This document shows positions 20,834-31,212 of a DNA stretch of 64,000 nucleotides, in pieces. A program made the position numbers and the translations under genes. The stretch is from NCBI GenBank assembly GCA_036365455.1, contig JAWQUS010000016.1, positions 16,577,001 to 16,641,000 of the forward strand, written 5' to 3'. Each line of letters opens with the position of its first letter. Within the stretch, counting starts at the first letter, position 1. The stretch comes from Macrosoma leucophasiata. Its lineage: Eukaryota; Arthropoda; Insecta; Lepidoptera; Hedylidae. The notes beneath the pieces were generated by a model, which saw only the letters and a list, made by a program, of their open reading frames with translations, did not search any database and had not been told where the DNA came from.

Positions 20834-21194
20834 AATTTTTCTTTAAAAATATATTTCACAAGCATGTGTTAATGCGAAATAATATAAAACAATTATTAAG
20901 GGTAAAAGCGACTTCTTTACGATATTGAATAAACTGCAAAGTTTATTATATCGGTTGCCTAACTAGCATTGTGTGGCAATAAATGGCGCTACTGCCACCA
21001 TAAGACACTGAAATAAATGTGAAGGAAAGATTTGACAAATCGGGCAGGACTTCGGTAGCTCAGTTGGAAGAGCGACTGGATTAGATTCCCAGTGGCCGCG
21101 AGTTCGAGTCTCGCCTGAAGTCAAATTTTTCTTTCCATTTTTCTTTAAAAATATATTTCACAAGCATGTGTTAATGCGAAATAATATAAAACAC
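20834..21194 (+). repeat. tRNA-like composite repeat 'family H', full unit
   Basis: A tail-type segment (ttctttaaaaatatatttca then caagcatgtgttaatgcg) appears at 20840-20891 and again at 21139-21192. Between them are a body (aagcgacttctttacgatat and onward) and one tRNA-like module (21049-21121). The unit is therefore flanked by direct repeats of about 53 bp. 55905-56290 is a second copy with the same architecture in reverse. Confidence 0.8.
21049..21121 (+). other. tRNA-like module with 9-base anticodon loop
   Basis: The acceptor is acttcgg/ctgaagt (7 bp, one wobble), the D-stem gctc/gagc, the anticodon-type stem actgg/ccagt enclosing the 9-base loop attagattc, and the T-arm gcgag-ttcgagt-ctcgc. 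It folds almost perfectly, but the loop size rules out a normal tRNA. It is followed by 'ca'. Confidence 0.7.
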
Positions 21195-22180
21195 CTATCA
21201 TTAAGTTTCATTCCAGAATTTAAATCATGAAGTAAATTTATTACGATAATCTCACAGGTATTAATAAACGGTTTTCATAGTATGTCAGGCTAATTTACTC
21301 AACTTGAAACCTAATTTTAATATACAAATTAACACACTCAATCTTAAGCTATGACACAGTGCTATGTATATCATTAATATGAGACTTCAAACCTAATCCT
21401 CTGCTAGTGTTTATATTTTGAAATGCCATTAGAATAAAAGTAATGTTTAAAATTAATACATAAAAACCATGACTAAGAATATTTTGTGTTGAGAATAGGA
21501 TTATCCTTTTTTATATTAAAATTTATTATCAACAAAACAATACAACATGAAGTACAGCACAGCTGTTCAGCTCTGATGGTACAAACTTTTCATCAAGTAA
21601 TTAATCAGGAGGGTTTTAGACAAGTTTCGCAAGTGCCATTTTGCGTTAAGTTTTGAACCACTAAGTACTATTGCTACATACGACGAGATTTATTCTTGTC
21701 TTAAATCTGTGAACATAGTTAGAAATAATAGGTACTTGCTACTTATTTGCTTGGCAGAGATTTTAACAATATTGCATCTTCTGCATTTTCAAAAAGTATT
21801 TTCTTATCGTTTGCTTTTTTTTTGTGTCAAAGGATAGTGCTTACTGGCAAAACAATACTGGCGATGATTTGAAACGTAGGTATAATAATATTTAAAGATC
21901 AGTACTAGTCAGTGAGTACTATAGAAGCAAGTAGATAGGAATAGTGTGAGGTTTTTGTAAGATGCTTACTCACAACAATTATTTTTAGCTTCGAGTTTTC
22001 CGCAACGTGTGATAAGCTGATTCAGTTTGCTCAGGTTTAGTCAACATTTCAGATTTCAGAGATTGTTGGGCGAACAGCTTTGTCTTCTCACGTATTTATT
22101 GCTTTTTTCTTCGGAATCAAGCGTTCTTTTGTTTTACGTGCTACTACGTATTAAGGTAAAACTACGTGTTAAGGTAAAAG
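21195..22180. other. Gene-free AT-rich stretch
   Basis: All six frames are stop-rich and no repeat family is recognised. Confidence 0.5.
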
Positions 22181-22182
22181 TG

Positions 22183-22307
22183 GTTTTTTGACGATCCAGT
22201 TGTTCCAGGGGTGTGTGAGGAACGTTTTAATCGGGGCTCATGGATTCGATTCCCACAACAATCAAATAACAACGTGAGAATTATTTACATGACCTACAGA
22301 TATTTGT
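22183..22307 (+). repeat. SINE family B, head part, decayed
   Basis: gacgatccagttgttccag is a decayed tRNA-like head (compare 55288). It continues to gacctacagatatttgtact, then abuts SINE A. Confidence 0.6.
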
Positions 22308-22369
22308 ACTGGTGGTAGAGCTCCAGTGACGGAGCTCGCGGACGTAGGCACCACCGCAATACCTAATAT
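22308..22369 (+). repeat. SINE family A, 5' piece (split by a LINE)
   Basis: From ggtggtagagctccagtgac to ccgcaatacctaatat. The continuation of the same unit is found at 23957, after the intervening LINE. Confidence 0.85.
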
Positions 22370-23956
22370 CTTACCTAATATCTTATTTAAAAAATGCGCT
22401 GAAGAATTGACATTACCTTACTACATTTAAATAAACCAGTCATTCCTAGAAGGTGCTTTTCCAAACTTACTAAAAACCTCTATTGTTAAACCCATACATA
22501 AAAAATCATCGAAGCAAGACCCAAATAATTATAGACCAATAGCCCTACTGCCGACTTCTTCAAAAATATTTGAAAAAGCAATGCAAAAACGCCTAAACTC
22601 TTATTGTGAAAAGTATGGTCTATACGATGACTCTCAAAATGGATTTAGAAAAAACCGTTCAACTATTCTAGCCGTCTGTCTATAAGTATATGCAAAAAGC
22701 ACTTGACATTATTAATGAAAAAAAATACGCTATAGGAATATTACTAGACATGACTAAAGCATATGACAAAGTTCAGTTTGATATACTGCTAGACAAATTA
22801 TATGACTTAGGCATACGTGGAATAGCTCATGACTGGTTCAGTTCATACCTTAAGAATCGATTGCAAATTGTAGAATTAGAATACTTTGACTCCGAAACCG
22901 GTATAATTACAATGACTAGATCTAATACTATTGACATAAATAATTCAATCCCGCAAGGCAGCGTTTTAGGATGTATCTTACTTTTACTGTATATAAATGA
23001 CCTTCCAAAAATTATCAACAATTTCTGTGTCCTATTTGCTGACGATATTTCCCTCTTGACATCTTGTTATAACATTGACAATTTAAATTATGACCTTACT
23101 GACATATTTAATAATATAATAAATTGGATGATTGACCATAATCTTGAAATAAATTTTAATAAAACAAAATTAATGCAATATAAACCGCACCAAAAATGAC
23201 ATTAACTTTATATAAAAAAGTTCAAAAATAGAATGTGTTGACACGTTTACCTTGTTAGGATTTGAAATTGATACAAATATTAAATGGAAAAATCACGTAC
23301 AAAAAATCAGAAACAAACTATCAAGTTTTACATATGCCCTAAAGGAACTCCGAAAAGCTACTGACCAAAAAACTGCACTAACCGCGTATTACGCATATGA
23401 CTGAATATTGACAATAGAGACTTGTGAACCGCACTTTATAAGCAATAATTTGTTAACATTGACATCTATATATATATTAGAAGCATGCATTTTTGTAAAA
23501 GAATATCCCGAATTTTTCAATATGCGAGACGAACAACCGCGACGATATCAAAGTCGCCAAAAAACAAGATAGAAATCCCCGCCCCTAAACTTAAGTTATA
23601 TCACTCAGGGGCTTATGCTATGTGCGTTAAAATTTTTAATAAAATACCAGGAAAAATAAGACAATCCAAAAATAGCCCAAATTTTATGAAAATGTTAAAA
23701 GAGTATCTCCTCAAAAAATGTTTCTACAAGCTATCAGAATATTTTGAAAACACTGATGATTAGTAAAAAATATGAATGTTATACAGATTCTTAAAAATGA
23801 ATCGGTTTGCTCTCACTGCATTTAATGGATTGCAATACCCAAATAGGGTTCATTTGTGAGATTGCAACAAAAATGTAATATACCATCATTATAATTATTG
23901 TAATTACCTACTGTAACAAATGAAAGCAATAAAATATTGAGTATTGAGTATTGAGT
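22370..23956 (+). mobile_element. 5'-truncated LINE nested in a SINE
   Basis: The insert begins within reverse-transcriptase coding sequence and ends in three copies of attgagt (23936-23956). Its flanks rejoin as one SINE A unit, and aatat is present at both junctions. Heptamer-type microsatellite 3' ends are characteristic of CR1/L2-like LINEs rather than poly(A) LINEs; this is an inference. Confidence 0.8.
22386..23763 (+). pseudogene. LINE reverse transcriptase, decayed
   Basis: Fragments in order: PIHKKSSKQDPNNYRPIALLP (RT entry), QNGFRKNRSTILAV, then a clean 169-codon stretch 22690-23199 with LLDMTKAYDKV (first catalytic Asp), IPQGSVLGCIL and FADDISLL (catalytic pair). After a stop at 23197-23199 the thumb continues in another frame (CVDTFTLLGFEIDTNIKWKN, about 23236-23400), then a gap, and the C-terminal domain at 23485-23763 (YHSGAYAMCVKIFNKIPGKI). 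At least two stops or frameshifts and one internal deletion disable it. It is probably of the same general type as 13222-13575. Confidence 0.85.
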
Positions 23957-24185
23957 AATATACTTGCCGCTAAATGGTAGTGTTCAGCACTATCGTGTTC
24001 TGGTCAGGTGGTAATGTACGGCCCTGTAATTTCCGGCACAGAGGTATAACACCTTAGGCCTCAGGAGTGGTAACGCATCTGCATTTTTTGACCTTGGTCT
24101 TTTTGTGGGTGACTATAGGCTGCAGTCATCACTTAACATCAATATGAACTGCATGCTTGTTTGCCACTTCCATAACATAAAAACA
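23957..24185 (+). repeat. SINE family A, 3' piece (split by a LINE)
   Basis: It resumes at aatatacttgccgctaaatg and runs to gcatgcttgtttgccactt and an A-rich end. Confidence 0.85.
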
Positions 24186-24209
24186 AAACTTAAAAACGTG
24201 ACGTCAGTG

Positions 24210-24425
24210 TGTGAAATATACAACATATTTTTTTAAAAACTAAAATAAATAGTAGTGGTTTGGTTGCATGAAGCAGAAAAAGCAAATTCATATTTCATCG
24301 GCACCACACCAAGCATCTTGCATTCCAAATGCCTTTTTTCATCGGCATTTTTAACATTAACTCCGTCTATTTCAGACAGTTACTACGTTTTACTTGCATT
24401 CGTTATTTAAAGCGTTTTGTGATCT
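24210..24425 (+). repeat. Local duplication, unit 1
   Basis: It shares gcagaaaaag, cttgcattccaaatgcctt and a gtctatttcag block with 24890-25085 (gtctattgcag). The two units are direct, about 670 bp apart and clearly diverged. Confidence 0.6.
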
Positions 24426-24889
24426 TATTGTTTTTAGTTTGCTTAACTCTGGTAATATAAAGTTCAATGTTTGATTCCGGGTGATAAATTCAGTGATATA
24501 ATTTTAATGGCCAATATTTCGCAGAGGCATCTATAGAATTGTAAGTATATTTTGGTATAATGTTTGCTAACAAATCAAATATGTTGGAAACTAAAAGTTT
24601 TAAACATATAAAATAGATCTTTGAATTTGATTAGATTGCTAACAAATGGGTGAAACTTGCTAAAACATAATATTTATTTTTATCAATGATAGTTATGAAC
24701 ATATTTTAATAGGCAAAACATGCAAAACGTGTTTTTATGTATAAAATATGATTTCAAAAAATGTTTGATTCGGTAAACAGATAGGTGAAGATCGATCTAG
24801 AAGCTTTCAACTTTTGTTAAACTCGCAAACATCACTATTAAATTGATATATGGAATATGTGGCAAAAATATTAAGCGCTGAAATAATTA
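24426..24889. other. Spacer between duplicated units
   Basis: AT-rich and stop-rich; nothing recognised. Confidence 0.45.
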
Positions 24890-25085
24890 GTATGGGCTCG
24901 GTTGCACGGCGCAGAAAAAGTAAAATTGTCATTTCATAGTCGACACAGCAAATACCTTGCATTCCAAATGCCTTTTTTCCACCAACGTTTTTAATATTGA
25001 CTTGGTCTATTGCAGAGGACAGGTATTATGTTTTCCTTCCATCCCACCGCGTATTGTGCTCCTGCGTTTTTACTTTGTGTGTAAT
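24890..25085 (+). repeat. Local duplication, unit 2
   Basis: Counterpart of 24210-24425, with the same order of blocks. The minus-strand open frame at 24991-25329 overlaps it but shows no known domain. Confidence 0.6.
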
Positions 25086-25439
25086 GAAACCATGAAAATG
25101 TAATTTCATTGCTGAGTCGGAGTCGGTAGCTAGTGAAGTTCATAATCTTCATTGGGCTTTCATGTGCTGCAGCTAGTGCTATTGAGTATTTAAAAATGAA
25201 TAGGCAACTGTTTTGTAAGCATTTTTTGATATGTTTATTAAGAATATTTTGAGCACTGGAAATTGTGAGATTTGTAGTCGGAAAGTTTACACTAAAACTA
25301 AATAAATAATATGGCAAATACTTTAACAAAGACGTGCAATAATCACGCTTTTGAACCTACGTATGGAGTCAAATAACGTAGTGTACTCACCAATCGATAA
25401 CCAGAATAAAAGTTAGTGCAACTGCCTAAGAGACTCAAA

Positions 25440-25895
25440 GTGGTCTCCATAAAACAGTTGCGCTCGCCGTTTGCTCGGTGAAGTAAGGGTTGCCAGATGG
25501 TATCCAATAGGAGGACATGTCCTCTTGTCCTCCCTTACCTACTGTAATTCCTCCTTTTTGCTATAGGTACGGTCGACTAAGAAAATGGTGTACCTACCAA
25601 CTTTTATTTAGTTTCCCTGTGAATTGGAATTTTAACAAAGTACATACTAGACGTCATTGCAAGAAACGTGCAGATCGACTTGCAATCGAAATTGATCTTT
25701 GTCGTTCAATAATATGCACTGCAAGTGACATTGATAAACCAATTTTTGGCAGACTTTGAAAATTCAATTATTAATGTCCTCCTTTTTCATAAAAAGTCCT
25801 TCTTTTTAGATCCATCTGTCCGCCCTTACTAAATTCTCATCTGGCAACCCCAGGGTGAAGTAGACTCGTGCCATTTCGAGACGTGCGACGACATG
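25440..25895 (+). repeat. Jockey-like 3' UTR fragment, interrupted
   Basis: The segments 25459-25484 (gcgctcgccgtttgctcggtg) and 25854-25880 (ggtgaagtagactcgtgcc) together match 36531-36590, the 3' UTR of the full-length Jockey element. A 369-bp insert separates them. Confidence 0.7.
25485..25853. mobile_element. TIR element (hAT-like MITE, 369 bp)
   Basis: The left end reads agggttgccagatgg, and the right end reverse-complemented reads ggggttgccagatga. The word ggtgaagt (8 bp, or 9 with the next a) flanks both ends at 25477-25484 and 25854-25861. The interior holds paired cctcct and ggaggac words and no transposase. The 80-codon frame inside has no recognisable domain. Confidence 0.85.
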
Positions 25896-26235
25896 AATGC
25901 AACACTGATAATAATTTATTTAGTTACGACTTATTGAGATGAAATGGCTGCTCGTTCCAGTGTGCTAACAAGGACTAACTACGTACTTACCGGATCAATG
26001 TAATAGCTTTACATTGATGCAGTAAGTACCTAGTTAGTGCTTGTGTATATGAATATTTTTAAGATCCATAACTTAAAACACTACATACAGTCCATCGTGT
26101 AATATATATGCACGGGATCGGAGTAGGAGCGCTATCAACTTTTTAAGCCAGTGATCTACTCTCATCTGCTGTCTCTAGGGCTGACATATGTTGTATGTGA
26201 CATATTATTAACCTGTGCTACGGAGTAACATGTAG

Positions 26236-26512
26236 GTATAGTACTTAACAATTATTAATATTGCACATCGAGCCTGCGAAAGAGACGATCGGCTCGTTTC
26301 GAGAGCGTACAGCGTTATTTCTGCACACTGCCTACGTAAGCACTGACAGGCCGGTATTGGTCAAAACTTGATCAAAATGGTCGACAAACGTTATCTCTTT
26401 CGCACCATTCCTATTTGGGAATGATGCGAAAGAGATAACGCTCTACAGACCCGACATAAGCCGAAGTCTCCTTCCTAGGCTCGATGCAATATTGTTGAGC
26501 ACTGTACAAAGG
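26236..26512. mobile_element. Palindromic MITE 'family F', copy 3
   Basis: The ends are inverted: tagtacttaacaat...attgcacatcgagcct on the left against aggctcgatgcaatattgtt...gagcactgtac on the right. There is an internal hairpin at about 26388-26442 with 23-base arms around cctatttgg. No coding capacity. Confidence 0.75.
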
Positions 26513-26574
26513 ATTTAGGAATCACCGTTTCGAATATTCTCTTAGATCTAATAACCTTACAAATATGATTAAAT

Positions 26575-26803
26575 AATGTAGAATTTCAGGAATATAAATA
26601 AAATACGCTTACACTCACAGCCCCACAGTAGGTATAAACCTGTGTCGTGGGTGCCGTTGTACACATACAACACATACACAAACACCCAGACCCAGAAACA
26701 AATATCTGTAGGCCATACAAATATTTGTTCCGGTGCGAGGATCGAACCCGCGACCCTTCGAATCAAACGGTGGTTTCGCACCGCTGGACTAACCGGGTCG
26801 TCA
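26575..26803 (-). mobile_element. SINE family B (tRNA-headed)
   Basis: The minus strand starts with a tRNA-like head (gacgacccggttagtccagc with box B gcgggttcgatcctcgc) and continues through acagatatttgtttctgg and gtatgtgttgtatgtgtac to tactgtggggctgtgagtg. Overlapping open frames in both strands are shadows that recur at 58741. Confidence 0.8.
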
Positions 26804-27184
26804 AGTTTTTTCCAAATTTCATTGGCGCCATTTTAGGCAACATAAACGAAGCAACTTCAAATACAGCATTACTTCGTAGCTTTTAAAAGTTTTGATTTGT
26901 AGGTTGTCTGAGGAAAAAACGTCTGGTTGCAAATAAAACAAAATATCGTTTTAAATTTTCTCTCGTCTCTGAAAGAAAATGTACGAAATATCTTCTTTAG
27001 TAGGTAGGTGCCTCAAGCAGTGCATGATTAAAATTTAATAGAAACATACCTTACTACTGCATAAATTTTATTAAATAGCAGTTCATAGTAATAAACTAGC
27101 GTTCTAATATTAACTAATAATAGGAAATGAAATTTCCTGTTTAGAAGGTATAGAAAATAATGATATTATTAGAAATTGACAGTT

Positions 27185-27400
27185 CAGTCAGAGAATATGT
27201 AATAATACTACGTATAGAATGGACACGTCGACGTCACGCCCGATTTCCCCGCATCACCCAACCTCCTCCCCTCTTATGGGCGACGGTTGGTATTTTCTAC
27301 GTGCTACGCACACAGGTGCACGTGTACTGTCACTGATTGATGTCTGTGTAATAGACTAAATTAAGCGTTTGTATGGAATTTTGACGGAGTGTCCGCGGTG
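27185..27400 (+). repeat. Repeat 'family E', copy 2
   Basis: Blocks cagagaatatgtaataatac, tatagaatggacacg, cttatgggcgacggttggta and ggagtgtccgcggtgtg, in the order seen at 42115-42330. Confidence 0.75.
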
Positions 27401-27471
27401 TGGTTCTGTAAAGGACTAAAACCACTGGAACCATTTTCATATGCTGCCACCTAATGGAAATATTTTCATCT

Positions 27472-27993
27472 ATACAAATAAATAAAATTGGAGTGTCTGC
27501 TTGTAAGATCAAAATAACCGATTTTTACTAAATGCATATGTATGTATACACGGTACATATACCAAAACAACATTTTTTACAATTTTGTCTGTCTGTCTGT
27601 CTGTCTGTTTGGCGGGGCTAATCTTGGGAACGGCAGGACCGATTTTGACGGGACTTTCACTGGCAGATAGCTGATGTGATTAGGAGTAACTTAGGCTACT
27701 TTTATCTCCATACATACATACATACAAACCTACATACAAATAAGTAGAATTGGAGTGTATTCTACTTTGACGGGTCTTCCATGGGTAGGTAGCTGATGTG
27801 ATAAGGAGTAACATACAAATAAATAGAATTTGAGTGTCTCCGATTTAGACGGGACTTTCGCTAGCAGATAGCTGATGTAATAAGGAGTAACTTAGGCTAC
27901 TTTTATACTAGCTGCGCCCACGACTTCGTCTGGGTAGATACTGAACAATCATATATTTTGTCATGTGGACGAAGTCACGGGCACAGCTAGTTA
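27472..27993 (-). repeat. Family D, left arm of a large inverted repeat
   Basis: This is family D in reverse orientation relative to 28167-28880. It contains a run of gtct units (27592-27612), ggcggggctaatcttgg and several imperfect re-copies of the cttaggctacttttat block. Confidence 0.8.
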
Positions 27994-28014
27994 TACATAT
28001 TCTCTGCCATTACC

Positions 28015-28130
28015 GTCTATCTGGAACACGGTAGTAGGTAGAGCTGAAAAATTTGGCGGCAGATTTTATTTAGATGATGCGGTAGTACGCCCTCGAGCTC
28101 CTACACTAGAACTCTACCATCAGTAGATAG
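28015..28130 (-). repeat. Diverged SINE family A piece between the arms
   Basis: gatgcggtagtacgccctcg and actctaccatcagtag are diverged reverse-complement SINE A blocks. The fragment lies in the spacer of the inverted repeat. Confidence 0.55.
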
Positions 28131-28166
28131 ATAAAACATTGATCCCTTAATTGGTCTTATCTATGA

Positions 28167-28880
28167 CTAGCTGTGCCCGCGACTTCGTCCACGTGAGAAA
28201 AAATATGATTGTTCAGTATCTACCCGGACGAAGCTAGTATAAAAGTGGGCGCAGCTAGTATAAAAGTAGCCTAAGTTACTCCTTATTACATCAGCTATCT
28301 GCCAGTGAAAGTCCCGTCAAAGTCGGATACACTCTAATTATACTAATTTGTATGTAGGTATGTATGTATGTATGGATGTATGGAGATAAAAGTAGCCTAA
28401 GTTACTCCTTATCACATCAGCTATCTGCCAGTGAAAGTCCCGTCAAAGTCGGATACACTCTAATTATACTAATTTGTATGTAGGTATGTATGTATGTATG
28501 GATGTATGGAGATAAAAGTAGCCTAAGTTACTCCTTATCACATCAGCTATCTGCCAGTGAAAGTCCCGTCAAAGTCGGATACACTCTAATTATACTAATT
28601 TGTATGTAGGTATGTATGTATGTATGGATGTATGGAGATAAAAGTAGCCTAAGTTACTCCTTATCACATCAGCTATCTGCCAGTGAAAGTCCCGTCAAAA
28701 TCGGTCCTGCCGTTCCCAAGATTAGCCCCGCCAAACAGACAGACAGACAGACAGACATACAAAAATTGTAAAAAAAAATGTTTTGGTATATGTACCGTGT
28801 ATACATACATATGCATTTAGTAAAAAGCGGTTATTTTAATATTACAAACAGACACTCCAATTTTATTTATTTGTATAGAT
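28167..28880 (+). repeat. Family D, right arm with 126-bp tandem array
   Basis: It starts gactagctgtgcccgcgact and ends ttttatttatttgtatagat. Units begin at 28259, 28385, 28511 and 28637, each 126 bp long, and look identical except for a base or two in the first and the diverging last unit. Each unit ends in a tatgtatgtatg microsatellite, which probably seeded the expansion. Confidence 0.88.
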
Positions 28881-29755
28881 ATACCTATGCAAAAAGAAAA
28901 TGTACAGTACGTCTGCCCCACTACACGGACTATCTACACAAATGTATTCTAGGAGTTTTGGCGGGAACCTTGAAAGAGGCGTATGGTGCTCTTATTTTAT
29001 TTCATTTTCTTGGTGTTTTTTGAAGTTATATTGAATAAAGTTGGTGGCATTTTGTTTGAAATAGGTTTATTAAAGTGCCCGTGTATAGTGAAATAGAATA
29101 ACAGTGCGAAAACACGACCTTTCAGGTTGCCTCCAAAACTTCATTGTAAATGTTCTGGTAAAGTAGCCATCGCTTTACTCCAATAACTTGACTGTAACTC
29201 ACTTGACTGACATAATATACTTGATACTTACATATTATACTTGATGACTATATTATACTAACTTTTACGCTGCTTAAATAAATACGAAATATCGTTTTAC
29301 TTGACACTGGCAATATGCGTAATAGCGATGCCAAAATAACAAAAAAAAAATGTATTCTATAAAACGCTCTCCGTCAGACTCCTGAAAATCACAGGAAATG
29401 GTGTATTCCAGCAAAATTGCAGTGAAATCTTCGTGAGATTACATAATGCACCCACTCGCGACTTTGTTCACATTTCCTCGGCGCCTCAGTAACTTTAAGC
29501 TTACATACTTAAACTTGTAAAAAGAACAGATGATATTGAACCTTCCCGCTTTGTCACAAGCTTGAAAGTCAAATGATTGTACTCCCCCTATTTGTATCGC
29601 AGACTAGAATCTTGTGCTTGTGCATCGAAGTGTCAGATACTGAAAGTCTAAAACTTGGGAACAAAGTTGAATAGCTAAGTGCTGATGCTTTAGAAGAAAT
29701 GTTGGTTTAAGCAGTTATCTACAGTGATTCTTAAGCGTCTAGTGGCGTTGGCTCA
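28881..29755. other. Gene-free stretch
   Basis: No gene or recognised repeat; stop-rich on both strands. Confidence 0.5.
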
Positions 29756-29759
29756 TTTG

Positions 29760-30037
29760 ACTGGTGGTAGAGCGCCAGTAACGGAGTTCGCGGGCATAGG
29801 CACCACAGCATTACCTAATATACTTGCCGCTAAATGGTAGTGTTCAGCACTATCGTGTTCTAGTCAGGTGATAATGTACGGCTCTGTGATTTCCGGCACA
29901 GAGGCATAACACCTTAAGCCTCAGGAATGGTAACGCATCTGCATTTTAACTTTGATCTTTGTGTGGGTGTCTATAGGCTGCAGTCATCACTTAACATCAA
30001 TGTAAACTGTATGCTTGTTTACCACTTCCATTAGAAA
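29760..30037 (+). repeat. SINE family A, near full length
   Basis: All blocks are present, from ctggtggtagagcgccag to gtatgcttgtttaccactt and a short A run. Confidence 0.8.
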
Positions 30038-30166
30038 AAACTTGTTTTAGTTTTGCACGATGTCAATGGACCATAAAAACGATGACTCACTAAAAGTTCG
30101 GTTTCAGACAGGAAACCGCCAAGCAACCTACCGTTTTATTATGGACTGCCGCTCGGACTTTAGTGG

Positions 30167-30297
30167 ACTTCGAAAGCTCAGTTGGGTGACCGGCTGGACT
30201 GGAGAGCCAAGTGGTCGCGGGTTCAAGCTGCGCCTGAAGTCAATTTTCTCTTTCCATTTCTATTTAAAAATTATTCATCGTTATTTATTCTTTTTTA
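30167..30297 (+). repeat. Family H copy, diverged
   Basis: A tRNA-like module (30167-30240) with intact box-B-like gggttcaagctgcg is followed by the tail tcaattttctctttccattt. The anticodon arm has diverged from other copies. Confidence 0.65.
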
Positions 30298-30299
30298 TG

Positions 30300-30366
30300 T
30301 AATGGAAGTGGCAAACAAGCATGCAGTTTACATTGATGTTAAGTGATGACTGCAGCCTATAGACAC
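30300..30366 (-). repeat. SINE family A, 3' end fragment
   Basis: aatggaagtggcaaacaagc through gatgactgcagcctatagac is the reverse complement of the SINE A 3' end. Confidence 0.75.
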
Positions 30367-30393
30367 ACACACAAATTGAAATCCCAAACTAGT

Positions 30394-30589
30394 AAATCTG
30401 CAAAACCACGAGATACGGTTAGTAACTTTTGCGTGAATCCGGACCGTTATGCCAGACGTCTCAGAAACAGGTGGCGCTAGCATGACATGGCAACGTAGTT
30501 TTCAGTAATTTATCGATAGATGGCACCACTAGTAGTTTACATCGCACTAGGGTTGTGTTCTGTCTCAGCTATATAAGCCCAGGCTGAAC
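30394..30589 (+). other. Older repeat or promoter-like flank of the Jockey insertion
   Basis: Sequence from gagatacggttagtaacttt to agctatataagcccagg continues after the Jockey element with agtcagcccgtgacc and ccgaaacgtcgggtg (36645-36720). A TATA-like ctatataag lies at 30569-30577, about 13 bp before the insertion site. The older unit could be an LTR or another repeat; its class is not resolved. Confidence 0.45.
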
Positions 30590-30721
30590 ATCGTCTAATT
30601 AGTATTAGCACACATTCCGGTTCGTGCGCTCGTCCTGAACGCACGCTTCCATTGTTCTCGCGCTTCCTTCTGGTAGAGCGCTATCGCGAGTGTATTGTTC
30701 GCGAGTTTCGGCTTATCGCCG

Positions 30722-30917
30722 CCCTAATCTCCGATAACAACGGTTAGTCCTTGACCGACCGCCCGTTTCGAGGAATTGGGGATTAAGCCCTAATTACCGA
30801 TAACGACGATTAGTCCTTGACTAATCGTTGTTTCGTGGAATTGGGTTTAAGTCCTAATTGCCGATAACGACAGTCAGTCTTTTGACCGGCCGCCGTGTTT
30901 CGAGGAATTGGGGTGTA
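30722..30917 (+). promoter_or_regulatory. 5' leader tandem repeats (3 x ~65 bp)
   Basis: Units starting at 30722, 30788 and 30852 repeat the blocks (c/t)cctaat, ccgataac(a/g)ac, agtccttgac and tttcg(a/t)ggaattgg. Monomeric 5' repeats that carry promoter activity are known from other LINEs; promoter function here is inference from position. Confidence 0.85.
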
Positions 30918-31212
30918 CGCAGTTCCTACCAGTTCCGAAGCGTCAACAATCAAACAACAAGTTGGCCCCCTCAGGGCAAGTCGGCTGAAACTTAACAGTG
31001 CCAACGAAACCGACTAAACGAAGACCCGTGACGTTGCTGCGCCCTTCAGGCTAAAGCGAAATCGGAAGTGTACGGTTAGAACAGAGGCATTTGGAGTGAC
31101 CCCATAGTCTCTGCCGTACAAGTACTGACAGACAGACGTTACCTTAGGGCCCCTCGGCACATTAAGATTGGCCGAGGGCGATACAAGCTTAGGGCTCACC
31201 AGTAGGACACAC

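Noticed and set aside
21049..21121. A functional tRNA gene
   Set aside because: The fold is good, but the anticodon loop has 9 bases and the module is part of a dispersed repeat.
26642..26886. Paired open frames in both strands at 26569-26886 and 58707-59042
   Set aside because: Both places are SINE B copies; the frames follow the repeat and not any gene.
28259..28760. CRISPR-like array
   Set aside because: The units are contiguous 126-bp tandem repeats without spacers, in a eukaryotic repeat.
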